Source of the DNA: Cryptomeria japonica
Lineage: Eukaryota > Streptophyta > Pinopsida > Cupressales > Cupressaceae
Assembly (NCBI RefSeq): GCF_030272615.1
Contig: NC_081415.1
Location: 625,395,740-625,459,739, forward strand
Reading direction: 5' to 3'
Length of the DNA: 64,000 nt
Under the pieces are notes generated by a model. That model saw only the letters and a program-made list of their open reading frames with translations. It did not search any database and had not been told where the DNA came from. Shown piece by piece: positions 36,185-47,879 of this stretch. The stretch's first letter is position 1, and each line of letters opens with the position of its first letter. A program made the position numbers and the translations under genes.

Positions 36185-37200
36185 CAAACTTCCCTATCTT
36201 TTCTTGTTTAGCTAAGTTCCTTTGGTTCTCCATGAGAACTAGATCTCCCACTTCAAAATTCCTTGGGTGTACTCATTTATAGTAACTCCTAAATCTATTA
36301 TGGTAACCTTGTAAATGATTTAAAGCAGTTGGTCTCTTTTCATCGAGTGTTTCAAGCTCTTGTAATCTGGCAACCCGCTAGTCTTCCTCTGATATGATGT
36401 TTTTTAAGGAGACTCTTAAAGACAACAGTTCTATTTCAATAGGTAGTATTGCTTCTATGCCATAGAACAAGGAATATAGTGTTTCTCCTATAGGGGTACT
36501 TACTCCTTTTCTATAAGCCCAAAGAGAGAGATTTAATTGGAGATGTCAGTCTCATCCTGCATCAATGACAACTTTCTTTAGGATCTTCAATATTGTCTTT
36601 TTTGTTGCCTCTGCTTCTCCATTGCTTTGCGGATAATATGGTGTTGCAAATCTCTATTGTAATTGAAAATTTTCACACAATTATCTCATTTCTTGATTTT
36701 TTAATGGACATCCATTGTCAGTCACTATGCACATTGGAATCTCGTACCGACAGATAATGTAGCTAAGCATGAATTTCACTATTTTCTTACCAGTGGTGTA
36801 TGTAAGGGGAATTGCCTTGACCCATATAGTAAAATACTCAGTAGTTGTTAAGATGAATTTGTGCCCATTGGAAGAAGTAGGATTAACTTTAGCCACTAAA
36901 TCTAACCCCCATTGTGAAAATGGCCATGGTGATGTAATAGGTTGAAGATCTTGTGTAGGTGCATGAATGAGGTCTCCATGCATTTGACATTGTTTACATT
37001 TTTGTACATATTTATTGGCATCCTTTTCCATAGTTGGCCAATAGTATCCTATTCGTAACAATTTCTTTGATAGTGGTGGGCCACTTTGATGCATCCCACA
37101 AATTACATTATGTACCTCCTTTAGGGAAAGTTGTGCTTCTTCTTCATCAAGACATCGGAGAAGGGTTCCATCAAAGCCCTTTCTATACAATGCGTCAGCA
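36185..37200 (-). pseudogene. Gypsy-1 integrase, C-terminus cut by Copia-3
   Basis: Has the H2C2 zinc region (VHNVICGMHQSG then KCKQCQMHG), the core with WGLDLV and IVTDNG, and, past stops near 36680, the third catalytic block (SNGEAEATNK, about 36610). The C-terminal part resembles FEVGDLVLMENQ and stops at the Copia-3 boundary. Integrase inserts the cDNA; this copy is dead from stops and truncation. Confidence 0.9.
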
Positions 37201-37463
37201 ATAATAGTGTGTCTGGATGCCTAACGAATAAGAGTTTTCTTTTGATTTCTAGACAAATCCAGAGACATATACTAAGTATGTAAGTATGCGTATATCTCAT
37301 TATACCATAGGGATTCAGGACCCATAATTACACATACATATTCTGATGAGGGAATCTCATATGCCGGTATCATCAATTGTTCTACAATAAACTCAAACTA
37401 AGTTTCATTATTAGGCATATTTAGTAGAGACCCTATTATAGCCATGGCGTCGGGTGCCTTGTT

Positions 37464-37676
37464 CTATATCCTTGAAATCTGTTCAAAAGTGATTTTACTA
37501 AAATGTTCTTTGTAATCTTCTACCATTTGTTTATAAGGTAGACATTTATCATCTTTTGTGTTATAGTCATCATTGACTTGATTTATGATCAGTTGTGAGT
37601 CACCATAGACTTGTAATTTTTTTATCCTCCACTGTACAACAGTATGAAGTCCTATGATGAGAGCTTCATATTCAGC
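37464..37676 (-). pseudogene. Gypsy-1 RNase H, distal half
   Basis: Begins with AEYEALIIGL, then VYGDSQLIINQVNDDY, the standard second half of the gypsy RNase H domain. The first half is at 42443 and above, and the TIR element separates them. The two halves meet in frame if the element and one AATA copy are ignored, which fixes the insertion site exactly. Confidence 0.9.
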
Positions 37677-37680
37677 AATA
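37677..37680. repeat. Target-site duplication AATA, left copy
   Basis: AATA precedes GGGTAAG at 37681 and also follows CTTACCC at 42439-42442. The uninterrupted RNase H site needs only one copy, which supports a 4-bp duplication. Confidence 0.85.
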
Positions 37681-37838
37681 GGGTAAGTGCACAAAGATGG
37701 CGGTCAGAAAAGTGGACACACCCAAAAAAAAACATGAAAAACACCAAAACACACATGGGGTATTTCAAATTTAAAGAACCCCATACGCGTTTAGGCTCAT
37801 TTTACCAAGCCTTTATTGATAGAAAGAACCACGTACAT

Positions 37839-37942
37839 GGTTAGTATGTTTTAAACTGCACATGTGGTTTATCTTTGGTTAGGCTCGTTTTGCCAAGCCT
37901 AACCAAAGCTAAACTGCATGCACGGTTTAAAACATACTAACC
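37839..37942. repeat. Nested hairpin in the subterminal region of the TIR element
   Basis: The outer stem is GGTTAGTATGTTTTAAAC (37839-37856) paired with its exact complement at 37925-37942. The inner stem is CTTTGGTTAGGCT (37873-37885) paired with 37896-37908. Both stems are perfect, 18 and 13 bp. Confidence 0.92.
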
Positions 37943-38176
37943 GTGTATGCGGTTCTGTTTGTCAATAAAATGCAATTCACTTACATTACATTAGGTTTTT
38001 TAGTAGGATATATTCTCTTTGTCTTTTATCTTTCTTATACTTTAAGTTATATTTTATGTATATATTGTCAGGATGTTTGAGAGTGGTTCCAGATCTCTAA
38101 GAGTTATAATGTAGATTCTAGTTTTCTGAGTACTCTTATAAATTTCAGACTTAGTCAAATTTCAGTAATCAACATG

Positions 38177-38562
38177 CTCATATCAGCATTATGTCTCTCA
38201 TCTCTTCCCTACATTCCCCTTCTCTCTTCCTTAGCCCCTACCTTTTTGTCTCTTAGGCATCTCCCTCTCTACTTTCTTCCCTCTCTCGAGTATCTCTTCA
38301 TCTATTTTTCATCTCCCTCACCCTCTTTCTCTCTTTCATATATCCCTCTCTTTCTCTCCCTCTCTCAAATATCTCTATCTCTCACTCTCTCCCCCTCTCT
38401 TAAGTTTCTCTCTCTCTCATTATCTCCCTCTCTCTCCCCCTCCCTTTCTCTTCCTTTGTCAAGTATTTCTTTCCCTCTAACTCTCTTCCTCTCTCCCCCT
38501 CTCGCTCTATTTCTCTTTCTCTCAATTCTCTCTCCTTCTCTCTATCACATCTTTGGCTATCA

Positions 38563-38623
<61 letters not shown>

Positions 38624-38745
38624 CTTTCTCTCTTAAGTCTCTCTCCCTATCTGCCTCTATCTCTCTATCTCACTCTCCTCCTTTGTCAAGTGTATCTCTT
38701 TCCCACTCTCTCCCTACCTCCCCACCTCCCTTTCTATTTTTCACT

Positions 38746-38778
<33 letters not shown>

Positions 38779-39081
38779 CATTATTTATCTCTGAAGTCTC
38801 TCCCTCTCATCCTTGTTCTCTCTATCTCACTCTCTCCTTCTCTTAGATGTCTCTCTCTCATTCTCTCCCTCTCCCCTCTCCCTCCCTCTCTTCCTTTCTC
38901 ATTACCTCTCTTTCTCCCTCTCTCCCTCTCTTTGTACCTCTCTCTCTCTAGTCTCTTGTAATATCCTTCCACCCCTTCCTCCCTCTCACTCAGACTCTCT
39001 CTATCTCTCACCCTCTTTCTCTCTCTCACCTTTCCTCCCTTCACCTCTTAGGTCTCTCTTTCTCTCCCAATCCCTCTATCC

Positions 39082-39139
<58 letters not shown>

Positions 39140-39208
39140 ATCTCTCTCCTCCTCTCTTAGGTGTATCTCTCTCCCATTTCCTCCCTCTCCTCCCCCTCTC
39201 TCCCTCTC
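38177..39208. repeat. CT-rich microsatellite, about 1 kb
   Basis: CTCTCTCCC variants with pure (CT)n stretches near 38566-38618, 38750-38777 and 39085-39140. It adjoins satellite block 3. Leu/Ser-rich frames here are repeat translations. Confidence 0.95.
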
Positions 39209-39209
39209 T

Positions 39210-40994
39210 AGGGTCAAAAGGTATTCTCAAGGGTCATATGGTAGCCTAGGGATCCATGTGTGTGTCCTAAAGGGTCATATGACACCATATGACCCATAGC
39301 AACACATAAGAGGTTATATGGAGTCCTAAGGGGTCATAAGACACCATATGACCCATAGCAACACATAAGAGGTTATATGGAGTCCTAAGGGGTCATAAGA
39401 CACCATATGACCCCTTAGCACACCATATGACCCATAATGACACCAAATGGTATCATAAGGGGTCATAAAATACTATATGACCTCTTAGGACACCATACGA
39501 TCGATAACGACACCATATGGAGTCCTAAGGGGTCAAATAGTGTCCTAAGGGGTTGTAGGAGACCATATGACCCCTTAGGACACCATATGACCCCTAATGA
39601 CACCATATGGTGTCCTAAGTGGTCATAAGGTGTCCTAGGGGTCATACAACACCATAAGACACATAACGATACCATATGGTGTCCAATGGGTCATTGGACA
39701 CCATATGACCCTTAGAACACAATACAACCCCTAACAACATCTAAGGGGTCATAGGACACTATATGATCCCTTAGAATACCATAGGACCTATAATGATGCC
39801 AAATAGTTTCCTAAGGGGTCATAGAACACCATATGACCCTTTTGGGCACCATATGGTGGTGTTATGGGTTTTATGGTATCCTAAGGGGTCATATGGCATC
39901 CTATGACACCTTAGGACACCATATTATGTCGTTATGGGTTGTATGGTGTCTTAAGGGGTCATATGGTGTCCTAAGGGGTCATAGGATACCATATGGCCTC
40001 TTAGGAAACAATATGACCTCTAATGACACCTAAGGGGTCATATGGTGTCCTAGGAGGTCATAGAATACCATATGACCCTTTAGGACACCATACGACCCAT
40101 AATGACACCATATGGAGCCCTAAGGGATCATATGGTGTCCTAAGGGATCATAGAACACCATATGACCCGTTAGGACACCATATGACCCGTTAGGACACCA
40201 TATGACCCGTTAGGACACCATATGACCCATAACAACACGTAAGAGGTCATATGGAGTCCTAATGGGTCATAAGACACCATATGACCCCTTAGCACACCAT
40301 ACAACCCATAATGACACCAAATGGTGACCTAAGAGGTCATAAAACACTATATGACCTCTTAGGACACCATATGACCCATAATGACACCATATGGAGTCCT
40401 AAGGGGTCAAATACTATCCTAAGGGGTCGTAGGAGACCATATGACCCCTTAGGACACCATATGACCTATAATGACACCATATGGTGTCCTAAGTGGTCAT
40501 AAGGTGTCCTAGTGGTCATATGATATCCTAAGGGGTCATAGGACACTATATGATCCCTTAGCACACCATAGGACCTGTAATGACGCCAAATAGTGTCCTA
40601 AGGGGTCATAAAACACCAAATGACCCTTCAGGACACCATATGGTGTTGTTATAGGTTGTATGGTGTCTTGAGGGGTCATATGGCATCCTATGACCCCTTA
40701 GGACACCATATGGTGTCGTTATGGGTCGTATGGCGTGTTAAGGGGTCATATGGTGTCCTAAGGGGTCATAGGACACCATGTGACCTCTTAGGAAACAATA
40801 TGACCTCTAATAACATGTAAGGGATCATATGGTATCCTAAGGGGTCATAGAATACCATATGACCCTTTAGGACACCATATGACCCATAATGACACCATAT
40901 GGAGTCCTAAGGGATCATAGAACACCATATGACCCATAACGACACCTAAGGGGTCATAATACACCATATGACCCCTTTGTACACCATACGACCC
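39210..40994. repeat. Palindromic 20-bp satellite, block 3
   Basis: Same monomer as blocks 1 and 2 (GTCATATGGTGTCCTAAGGG and complement), alternating in orientation. A segment starting near 39430 reappears near 40310 with few changes, giving a higher-order period of roughly 880 bp. The block is wholly inside the TIR element. Confidence 0.93.
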
Positions 40995-41162
40995 ATTAAT
41001 ATTATCCAACCAGTACATCCACATGATCCAAAGAAACCAATACATTCATTTTCTTCAAACGTTCTACTTTATATCCTATCTACTTTTTAAAAAAAAGAAA
41101 ACTGACCACCTTGTCAATCTTCTTATCACCTTATATATATGCAAACAAAAAGAAGATATATT

Positions 41163-41163
41163 G

Positions 41164-41199
<36 letters not shown>

Positions 41200-41385
41200 C
41201 ATCTTGTATGCGCTTGAGAGGGGGAGAGAGGGAGACAATACACATACATACACACATATGTGTGTATATATATTTAATATATTATATATTATTATATACA
41301 TATATATATATATTATATAGTTTTTATTTTTTATATTATATATTATATGTATATACACATTATATATATACAATAGCATATTTTA
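41163..41385. repeat. (GA)n tract and AT-rich dinucleotide tract
   Basis: 41170-41199 is nearly pure GA, followed by GAGAGGGGGAGAGAGGG. From about 41240 to 41385 it becomes TATATA-rich with (CA/TG) steps. No gene is present. Confidence 0.9.
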
Positions 41386-41415
41386 CACACTCCCAAAATT
41401 TAAACAAAATTAGCC

Positions 41416-41589
41416 TGTACGCGCTATTTATAGTAAAAATAGTGTGTACGCGCTTTTTATAGTACAAATAGCGCGTACGTGCTTTTTATAGTTAAGATAG
41501 AACGTATGCGCTTCTTACACCATAAGTACCTCATACACGCTTTTTATACCATAGGTACCCTGTATGCACTTTTGTCTGTTTAGGCTTGG
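41416..41589. repeat. Six 29-bp direct repeats near the right end of the TIR element
   Basis: Starts at 41416, 41445, 41474, 41503, 41532 and 41561, each 29 bp apart. The unit resembles TGTACGCGCTTTTTATAGTA and decays toward the right. Regular short repeats near a transposon end may be protein-binding sites. Confidence 0.88.
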
Positions 41590-42442
41590 AAATAGGCCTG
41601 GATGACAAAGCTATGGTTTGGAAGTTTGATTTCCCTCCATTTCCCTCCTTTTTGGGGTGTTTTGTTTTATCAACTTGGTTTCTTGACTTTGTCATCATCA
41701 AGTTTACACATCATCAAGTGGGTATTTCTAAAATTTCCACCATATTTTAACCCATCTTCTAAGCTTTCTAACCATATAATTTTTAAATTTGAACAACAAT
41801 AACATATTATTATTGAATTTCTTTTACCAGTGTCTCCATAGTTCTCACAGACATACGTGCACCATTTTTTTGATAACTTTTGATATAATTATCCAAATTT
41901 TAAAAAAATTATATATTATTGTAGTGAACTTGATTCTTTACAATTTAAAAAAAAACATTGCATTTTCAATTTTTTTAGTGCAACTTATGCTTCGCGCACG
42001 AACAAGTACCTAATTTTTCAGGATGTGCTCGATCGGAAAAATCATAAAAAAAAAATACTCAACAAAAAATTACAAAAAAATATACATCTTCTAGTGCTCA
42101 CTCTTAACTATCTTTTTACCAAAGGATTTCTCAAAATACTAAATCTAAATATGACTTTTTTGACGCGCACGTCAGACACTATGTTATGTTTTCTAAAAAA
42201 AATCAGGGTTTGTTTTTCGTGCGCAAAGGATTTGACACCCTTAATATTATCCAATTTTGAAAATGTTTAGTAGTTTAGAAACTAGATTCAAAGTAGTACA
42301 ATATTTGTTCTTTGATTATCTTCATATCTTGAGTGGACGACTTTCAAATTTTTCCTCCAAGTTCAGGTTCACCTGATTTCAGAAAAAAAGTGTCCACTTA
42401 TACCCCCCTTTTTGACCACTATCTTTGTGCACTTACCCAATA

Positions 42443-43140
42443 TTGTTCGTATAGGGAAAATTTATTTTGAATGACTTAGGAATAGAATCACCTTGAGGGG
42501 TGATGAAAATAATCCTAGCTCCAACTCCATGATTTGTATAAGATCTGTCAAAGTATAATTTCTACTTGGTAGATGTTGTCAATGTAAGCAGAGATTCATC
42601 AGGAAAGTCTATTAGTAGCGGGTGACTATTTTGTAAGGGAGCCTCTGCTAATTGATTTTCTATAATCTGCCCTTTGATTGCCTTTTTGTCCACATACTCT
42701 ATATCAAACTCACTTAAAATCATGACCCACTTAGCCAATCTTCCATTCAATGTTTCTCTGCTTAACAAATATTTGAGTGGATCAAAACAAGCGATGAGTT
42801 GGACTTTGTGACTCAGCATATAATGTCTAAGTTTCTGAAATGCGAAGATCACTTCTAGACATGTTCATTCTATGAGAGTGTAATTAAGCTCGTATCTAAT
42901 TAGGGTTATACTTATATAGTAGATTTCTCTTTCCTTTCCTTGATTATCATGATGTGCCAACACGGCTCCTAAAGATGGATTTGTTCCTGATATATATAAT
43001 AATAGGGGCTTTCCTTGAGTAGGTGGAACTAATACTGGATTAGTCAAAAGATAATCCTTTGAATCTTGAAAAGCTCCTTGGCATTGTTCTGTCCATTTGA
43101 GGGTAACTTATTTTTTGAGTAAATACTGAAATGGATGACA
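42443..43140 (-). pseudogene. Gypsy-1 RNase H, proximal half
   Basis: Shows LLYISGTNPSLGAVLAHHD, YYISITLIRYELNYTLIE and FAFQKLRHYMLSHKVQLIAC, the connection and first RNase H blocks of gypsy pol, then a linker to FPYTNN where the TIR element enters. Stops separate 43047-42865 from 42852-42562. Confidence 0.88.
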
Positions 43141-44235
43141 TTTATCATCTAGTTGTGCTATGAACCTTATTATAGACTATAGTCTTCCTTGTAACCCTCT
43201 TAACTGTTTAAGTGTTGATGGAGGTTGCATATCCATGATTGCTTTGACCTTTGTAGGATCTAATTTAATTCCTCTATTAGACATAATTAATCCTAAAATT
43301 CTGCCTGCTGTTACACCAAACACACACTTTTTGGGGTTTAACCTGACATTGTATTGCTCTAATCGATCAAATATTTTTGCAAGGACTTCAAGGTGACCTT
43401 CTCTTGTCTGTGATTTAGCCAGTGGATCATCCACATAGTCTTCCATGATATTGTGGATCATTTCATGAAATAGTGTCGTCATAGCCCTTTGATATGTTGC
43501 TCCTACATTCTTAAGACCAAACGACATGACGTTCCAGCAGTATGTTCCCCATGGATAGGTAAATGACATCTTGTGTTGATCTTCTGGTGCAATCCTTATA
43601 TGGTTATATCCTAAGAAATTATCCATTAATGAAAGAATTTCATTCCCAGTAGTCAAGTCGACTATCATGTCTATGTTGGGTAATGGGAAATCATCCTTAA
43701 GACATGCTTTATTTAAATCTCAAAAGTCGGTATAGATTCTTATTCCCCCAGTGGGCTTAGTCATAGGTACTAGATTGGATATCCATTTTGCATAGTCAAT
43801 AGGTCAAATGAAGCCCACATCCAGAAGCTTTTGGAGTTCTATTTTGACTAGTAATGCAATATGTGGATGCATCTTTCTTAGCTTTTGTTTGTATGGTTTA
43901 ATTATTGGTAGCAATGGCAAATCATGTAACATCAATTCTGGATCTAGGCTTGGCATATCGACATAGGACCAAGCGAAATTGATAGGATGTTGTTTGAAAA
44001 GCTGTATGAATTTGTCCTTTTCTTCCTGGCTCAATGATTTTGCTAAGTGGATATTATGTACAACTTCTCCTTCTGCTATATTGAATTCTTTAGTTTCTTC
44101 CATGAGTAATGTTGAATTCTCTTTTTCAATAGGGAGATTGTCTAACTCACTCTTACTATTGCGATCGCTTTGATCCATATCTTCTATCACAGAGGCACTT
44201 GCCTCTTCAAAGTATGTTGTTCTACCCAGGTCCAC
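43141..44235 (-). pseudogene. Gypsy-1 reverse transcriptase
   Basis: Opens with the usual lead block ending SYVDMPSLDPELMLHDLP and KPYKQKLRKMHP, then, past a break near 43700, LMDNFLGYNHIRIAPEDQHK and WNVMSFGLKNVGATYQRAM. The catalytic motif YVDD is at about 43427-43438. It ends with LNPKKCVFGVTAGRILGLIM. A frame break near 43800-43670 splits the domain. Confidence 0.92.
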
Positions 44236-44424
44236 AACAAATCTTGCCTTGTGATCACCTTGTGGAAACCCTTCTCTGACACCAAGGAATTCTATAATAG
44301 CTTCATCGTTCTCAAACCAATCTAGAGTTGGTTTTCCATCTCATCCCCAATCAATCAAATGTGAGTGTACAAGAGGTAATTCGTTGCTCCCTTCTGTTGT
44401 AACAGATTCTGATAACATGCATAC

Positions 44425-45411
44425 CTAGTTATTTGAGTGACTTGATATATTTTGATCATCTATAGGCAATTTGTGATTGTCTATCATGTCTATTGTTTGT
44501 GGGCTGGAATCCCGATCAGACAGGAATTCGTAGTCTTGAGAATCAGTCTCACTTGCTATATATTTTTCAGCTTTTGAGGTCGTATCACTTATCTCCTCTT
44601 GTAATTGCATCTGATTTTTGTCTTCATCATATTTTGGTGCTTCTGACAACATGCAAATTTGGTTATCATAGTTGTATGTCTCTTGATATTTCTCATCATT
44701 ATTGAGTTCTTCTTGTGAATCATCATTTACTACATCTCCTAAGCAAATGGCATGAATAGTATAGTCGTATGAGACTTTTGTGTAGTTAGATGTGTTGTCT
44801 TGTGTTCCCAATGTAGATTCCTTCCCTTTATCATGTTTAACAAATGGATCCTTAAAGATGGTATGATTCATGTTTTCTGAAGTTTTGTTGGTATCAATTG
44901 TGATGTCACCTTGATCGATCATGTCTTGGATTAAGTTTTTCAATTTATAGCAACTTGCAGTTTTGTGACCTTTAGTACAATGATATTCACATAAATCACT
45001 ATCATTACACCATGTAGGTTTCAAAGGACCTAGTTCATATACTCTTACTTCTGGCAAAGTGATCATGTTTGTCTGTATCAACTTTTTTAACATTGATTCA
45101 ATAGGTTCCCCTATAGGTGTGTAATTCCTTTTTGGAGCATTTACCCTAGGGATTTTTGTGTTCATAGTTTGTGCAACATTTACATTGGTCGATATAGTGT
45201 TAGTCTTTGTATGTGGACTAAATGATTGACTTGGGCCTTGTAAAGACAAAATCAGTTGAGTTTTGTTCACTGTACGGGTGTCTACAACACCATCATTAGT
45301 CACATTTTTGTTTTTCAACCAAAATTTGGATTTATCATTATTGTTGTTATTGCCATATTTTATGAGACCTTGTTCTACTAGTCCTTTCTCACACTTTAGG
45401 ATTTTTTTCAA
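44425..45411 (-). CDS. Gypsy-1 gag C-terminal and pre-RT region
   Basis: A 328-codon frame. It starts in the end of Gag (CEKGLVEQGLIKYG) one frame from the capsid part, so a frameshift lies near 45400. Around 45010-44905 it has LCEYHCTKGHKTASC...LKNLIQDMID, the histidine/cysteine block found in many plant gypsy Gags. The rest is acidic and Asn/Ser-rich with no clear protease motif, so the protease may be degenerate or further downstream. Confidence 0.7.
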   Translation of the reverse strand: MKKILKCEKGLVEQGLIKYGNNNNNDKSKFWLKNKNVTNDGVVDTRTVNKTQLILSLQGPSQSFSPHTKTNTISTNVNVAQTMNTKIPRVNAPKRNYTPIGEPIESMLKKLIQTNMITLPEVRVYELGPLKPTWCNDSDLCEYHCTKGHKTASCYKLKNLIQDMIDQGDITIDTNKTSENMNHTIFKDPFVKHDKGKESTLGTQDNTSNYTKVSYDYTIHAICLGDVVNDDSQEELNNDEKYQETYNYDNQICMLSEAPKYDEDKNQMQLQEEISDTTSKAEKYIASETDSQDYEFLSDRDSSPQTIDMIDNHKLPIDDQNISSHSNN

Positions 45412-46051
45412 TGATTTGTTTAAATGTGGTCAAACATTGCATTTGTATTGGGTACTTGATTTTAGGGATTAAGTTTTCTGTGAACATGTCAACTTGCTTC
45501 ATTTCTGGAATAATAGTCTTGCATCTCCTATAGAGTTCTCTCCATATTTGTATGAAGGATGTGAATGTTTCATTCTCATATTGTTTTGTGGTACATAAGT
45601 CCATCAAAGTGACTAGGGTTTCAATGTTATGCGAGAAGTTAGCAATGAAATGTTTAGCTAATTCACCCCATGATGTGATAGTTGGTGGTAGATGTGAAAA
45701 CCACTCCAAGGCTGAGCCTCCCAAACTTTTAGGAAACAATCTCATTAGATAAGTGTCTTCAGTTGCAACCTCTATACATGCCATAAAAAAATCTCTGATG
45801 TGATCTCTAGGATCACCTTTCCCTTGGTATCTATCAAATTTTGGTGTTTCAAAATGTGGTGAGAAAGGCGACATGTATAATATGTGATCAAAAGGATAAG
45901 GGCATAAGTCTTGCATTGTGTAGCTCTTTTTATCATTACCAGTTTGAATAGTTGCCATCTGTTGTTGTAGATTTTGTACTTATTGGGATAAAATATATGT
46001 TTGAGTCAGGGGTACACTTTGCGTATATATATTTCCCACAAAAGGATTCAT
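45389..46051 (-). pseudogene. Gypsy-1 gag, capsid domain
   Basis: From ATG 46051 (MNPFVGNIYTQ) through one in-frame TAA near 45985 to MATIQTGN and the retrotransposon Gag domain: FDRYQGKGDPRDHIRDFFMA, LFPKSLGGSALEWFSHLP, LAKHFIANFS. The region further upstream, to about 46430, is Thr/Asn/Ser-rich with many stops and may be an older N-terminal part. Confidence 0.88.
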
Positions 46052-46439
46052 GGTAGTATAACTAGGAGGTTGTTGAAAGGTACCATAATTATAATTATGT
46101 GTTATGGGTTCAGCTAGGTACTATGAAATAAGCAACATGTGAACCCATGTTTGACTGGGTTGTACTCATTGTATTAGCGAGACCTAGGTTTGTATTCTGG
46201 TGATTGTATGTAGATCCTATGGAATAGGAAAATGGAGGTTTAGTGACACTTGTTATATGAGGAACTCATGTTTGAATAGGTGTTGAGACACTTAAAATTA
46301 TCAATATTGTATGAGAGGCTAGGATGGCCTGTGTTGGTGCGCTAGCGTTTATTATTGAGGGTGATGCACTTGATTGAGAAGTCGTGTTTGAAACGGATTC
46401 ACTGAATGTAGGATTTGAGCTTCTAAGTTACTTCTTATT

Positions 46440-47120
46440 GTAAAATTTCTAGGGGTCCTAGTCCAACGATGGATTCTTAGAGCAAGCCACTTAAGATTTT
46501 AGTTGAGCTTATTGGTGCAAGGTAGGCCCCCACATACATCAAATTCACTCAACACTCTAGCTGCTTGACCAATATATTTATATAGCAGCTCGAAAAACCT
46601 GCTCAAGAGTACGCTGAGAGAGATGGTGTCCCCAACGCATCCCAATTCGAAGTACCTTTGTGGGGTGATGAAATCCCCACTCAAACATACCCTTCACTAC
46701 TAAAATAAAAAATTTGGGTGTTGTTATCACCTTCTCCCTTTCTCCCAAGACCCCGAAGGTGGGTGGAAAGGTAGTTGATGCAACAGTAGGTCCACCCCAA
46801 ACACAATAAAAGTTCTTTCCCTTAAGAAAAATGAAATGTGAGTTATTCTATTAATAAGCCTGATTCACGTTCATTTTAAAACCCAAAGTTTAGGTGCTAG
46901 ATACACATGTGCATGTCAATTTTAAAACACCAAACTGAAATGTGATAACATGCATGTCAATTTTAACCATGTTTATTTTAATCCCAAAACTGAAGTGTGA
47001 TAACATGCATGTCCATTTTAACTAGGTTTATTTTAAGCCCAAAACTGAAGTGTGATAGCATGATTGTTTATGATTCAGTAATAATCCAATCCTCTCTATA
47101 AATTTGCCACATGCTACAAA
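46440..47120. other. Gypsy-1 leader with 55-bp repeats, left copy
   Basis: No coding frame of note. From about 46895 three 55-bp repeats, with landmarks at 46935, 46990 and 47045 (CTGAAGTGTGATAACATGC), are followed by a unique tail ending CCACATGCTACAAA. The same series recurs at 49664-49890 on the other side of the small LTR element. Confidence 0.8.
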
Positions 47121-47487
47121 TGTTAGAGTAATCAAGTCTTTACTTGATTAACTAAACAACATTTTTTTAATTATTTAAGTTCCCTTTATCTCTTTTACAC
47201 TTAAGCTAACTTTAGGTGCATAAAAATTAATTCTTTTATTAATTATTATGTGCAAGCCTAAGGTTTTCCCTTTTAGGGTTTATTGAACTATTAGAGGTTA
47301 ATTCTTTTCTTTGTATCATGATTATCACATTACAAATTTTTGTGAATATTGAGCTCTAATCGTTTTGAGCATATTTTCTGTGTATTTGTTTTTCCTTTGT
47401 TGCTTCCTTGATTCTCCTTGTAACAGGTTTATTCAACTTGCAAAGATTATTTGGGCTCCTGTGGTGTTGTATTTCTCAACTCTCACA
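47121..47487 (+). repeat. 5' LTR of the small non-autonomous element
   Basis: 367 bp. It matches 49300-49663 over its full length with scattered substitutions, for example ACTTGATTAACT against ACTTTATTAATT. Confidence 0.93.
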
Positions 47488-47879
47488 TGGTATCAAAGCT
47501 TCAGATTTATAGCTATATGTTCTTGTTTTGAGAATTTTTGCATTGGAAGTAGATATGGGGGTTTTCAGAAGTTTTTTTATGCACCTAGGGATAGGCATTT
47601 TTTTCTGAGCACTTTGGGCATAAATGGACCTCACCATCGTGCTCAGAAGGCCCCCAAACCCCTATGGTTATTTAAAATTGACCATTTTTGTCACCTGAGC
47701 CTCTAGGGGTGTATTTTTTTCTTCAGTACCAAACCATACGACCTTGGCACGTAGTTCGAGAAAACAAATTTCAAATTTTTTTTTTGCCTTTTACGACATG
47801 TAGATTGAATTTGAGTTTTTGAAAAAAAAACAAAACAAACAAACGGCAAAGTTTTTTAAAAATATCAAAAATCAAAGTC

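Larger units (their letters stand above)
37681..42438. mobile_element. TIR DNA transposon with satellite cargo, non-autonomous
   Basis: 4,758 bp bounded by GGGTAAGTGCACAAAGAT and its exact inverse, with similarity continuing imperfectly for about 40 bp (GGTCA, GTGGACAC). It is flanked by AATA and lies within Gypsy-1 RNase H. From left to right it holds a nested hairpin, a 1-kb CT microsatellite, satellite block 3, a GA tract, an AT tract, six 29-bp repeats and AT-rich DNA. No transposase frame is present. A 4-bp duplication excludes hAT (8), Mutator (9), Tc1 (TA) and Harbinger (3) and would suit groups such as Sola, Chapaev or Academ; that assignment is a guess. Confidence 0.88.

Noticed and set aside
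38174-39160. Frames of 87 to 206 codons, Leu/Ser-rich or Arg/Glu-rich
   Set aside because: Translations of the CT microsatellite on either strand, with no start context or domain.
15416-41320. Telomere-like or centromere identity for the satellites
   Set aside because: No TTTAGGG arrays are present, the blocks are short, and at least one lies inside a mobile element.
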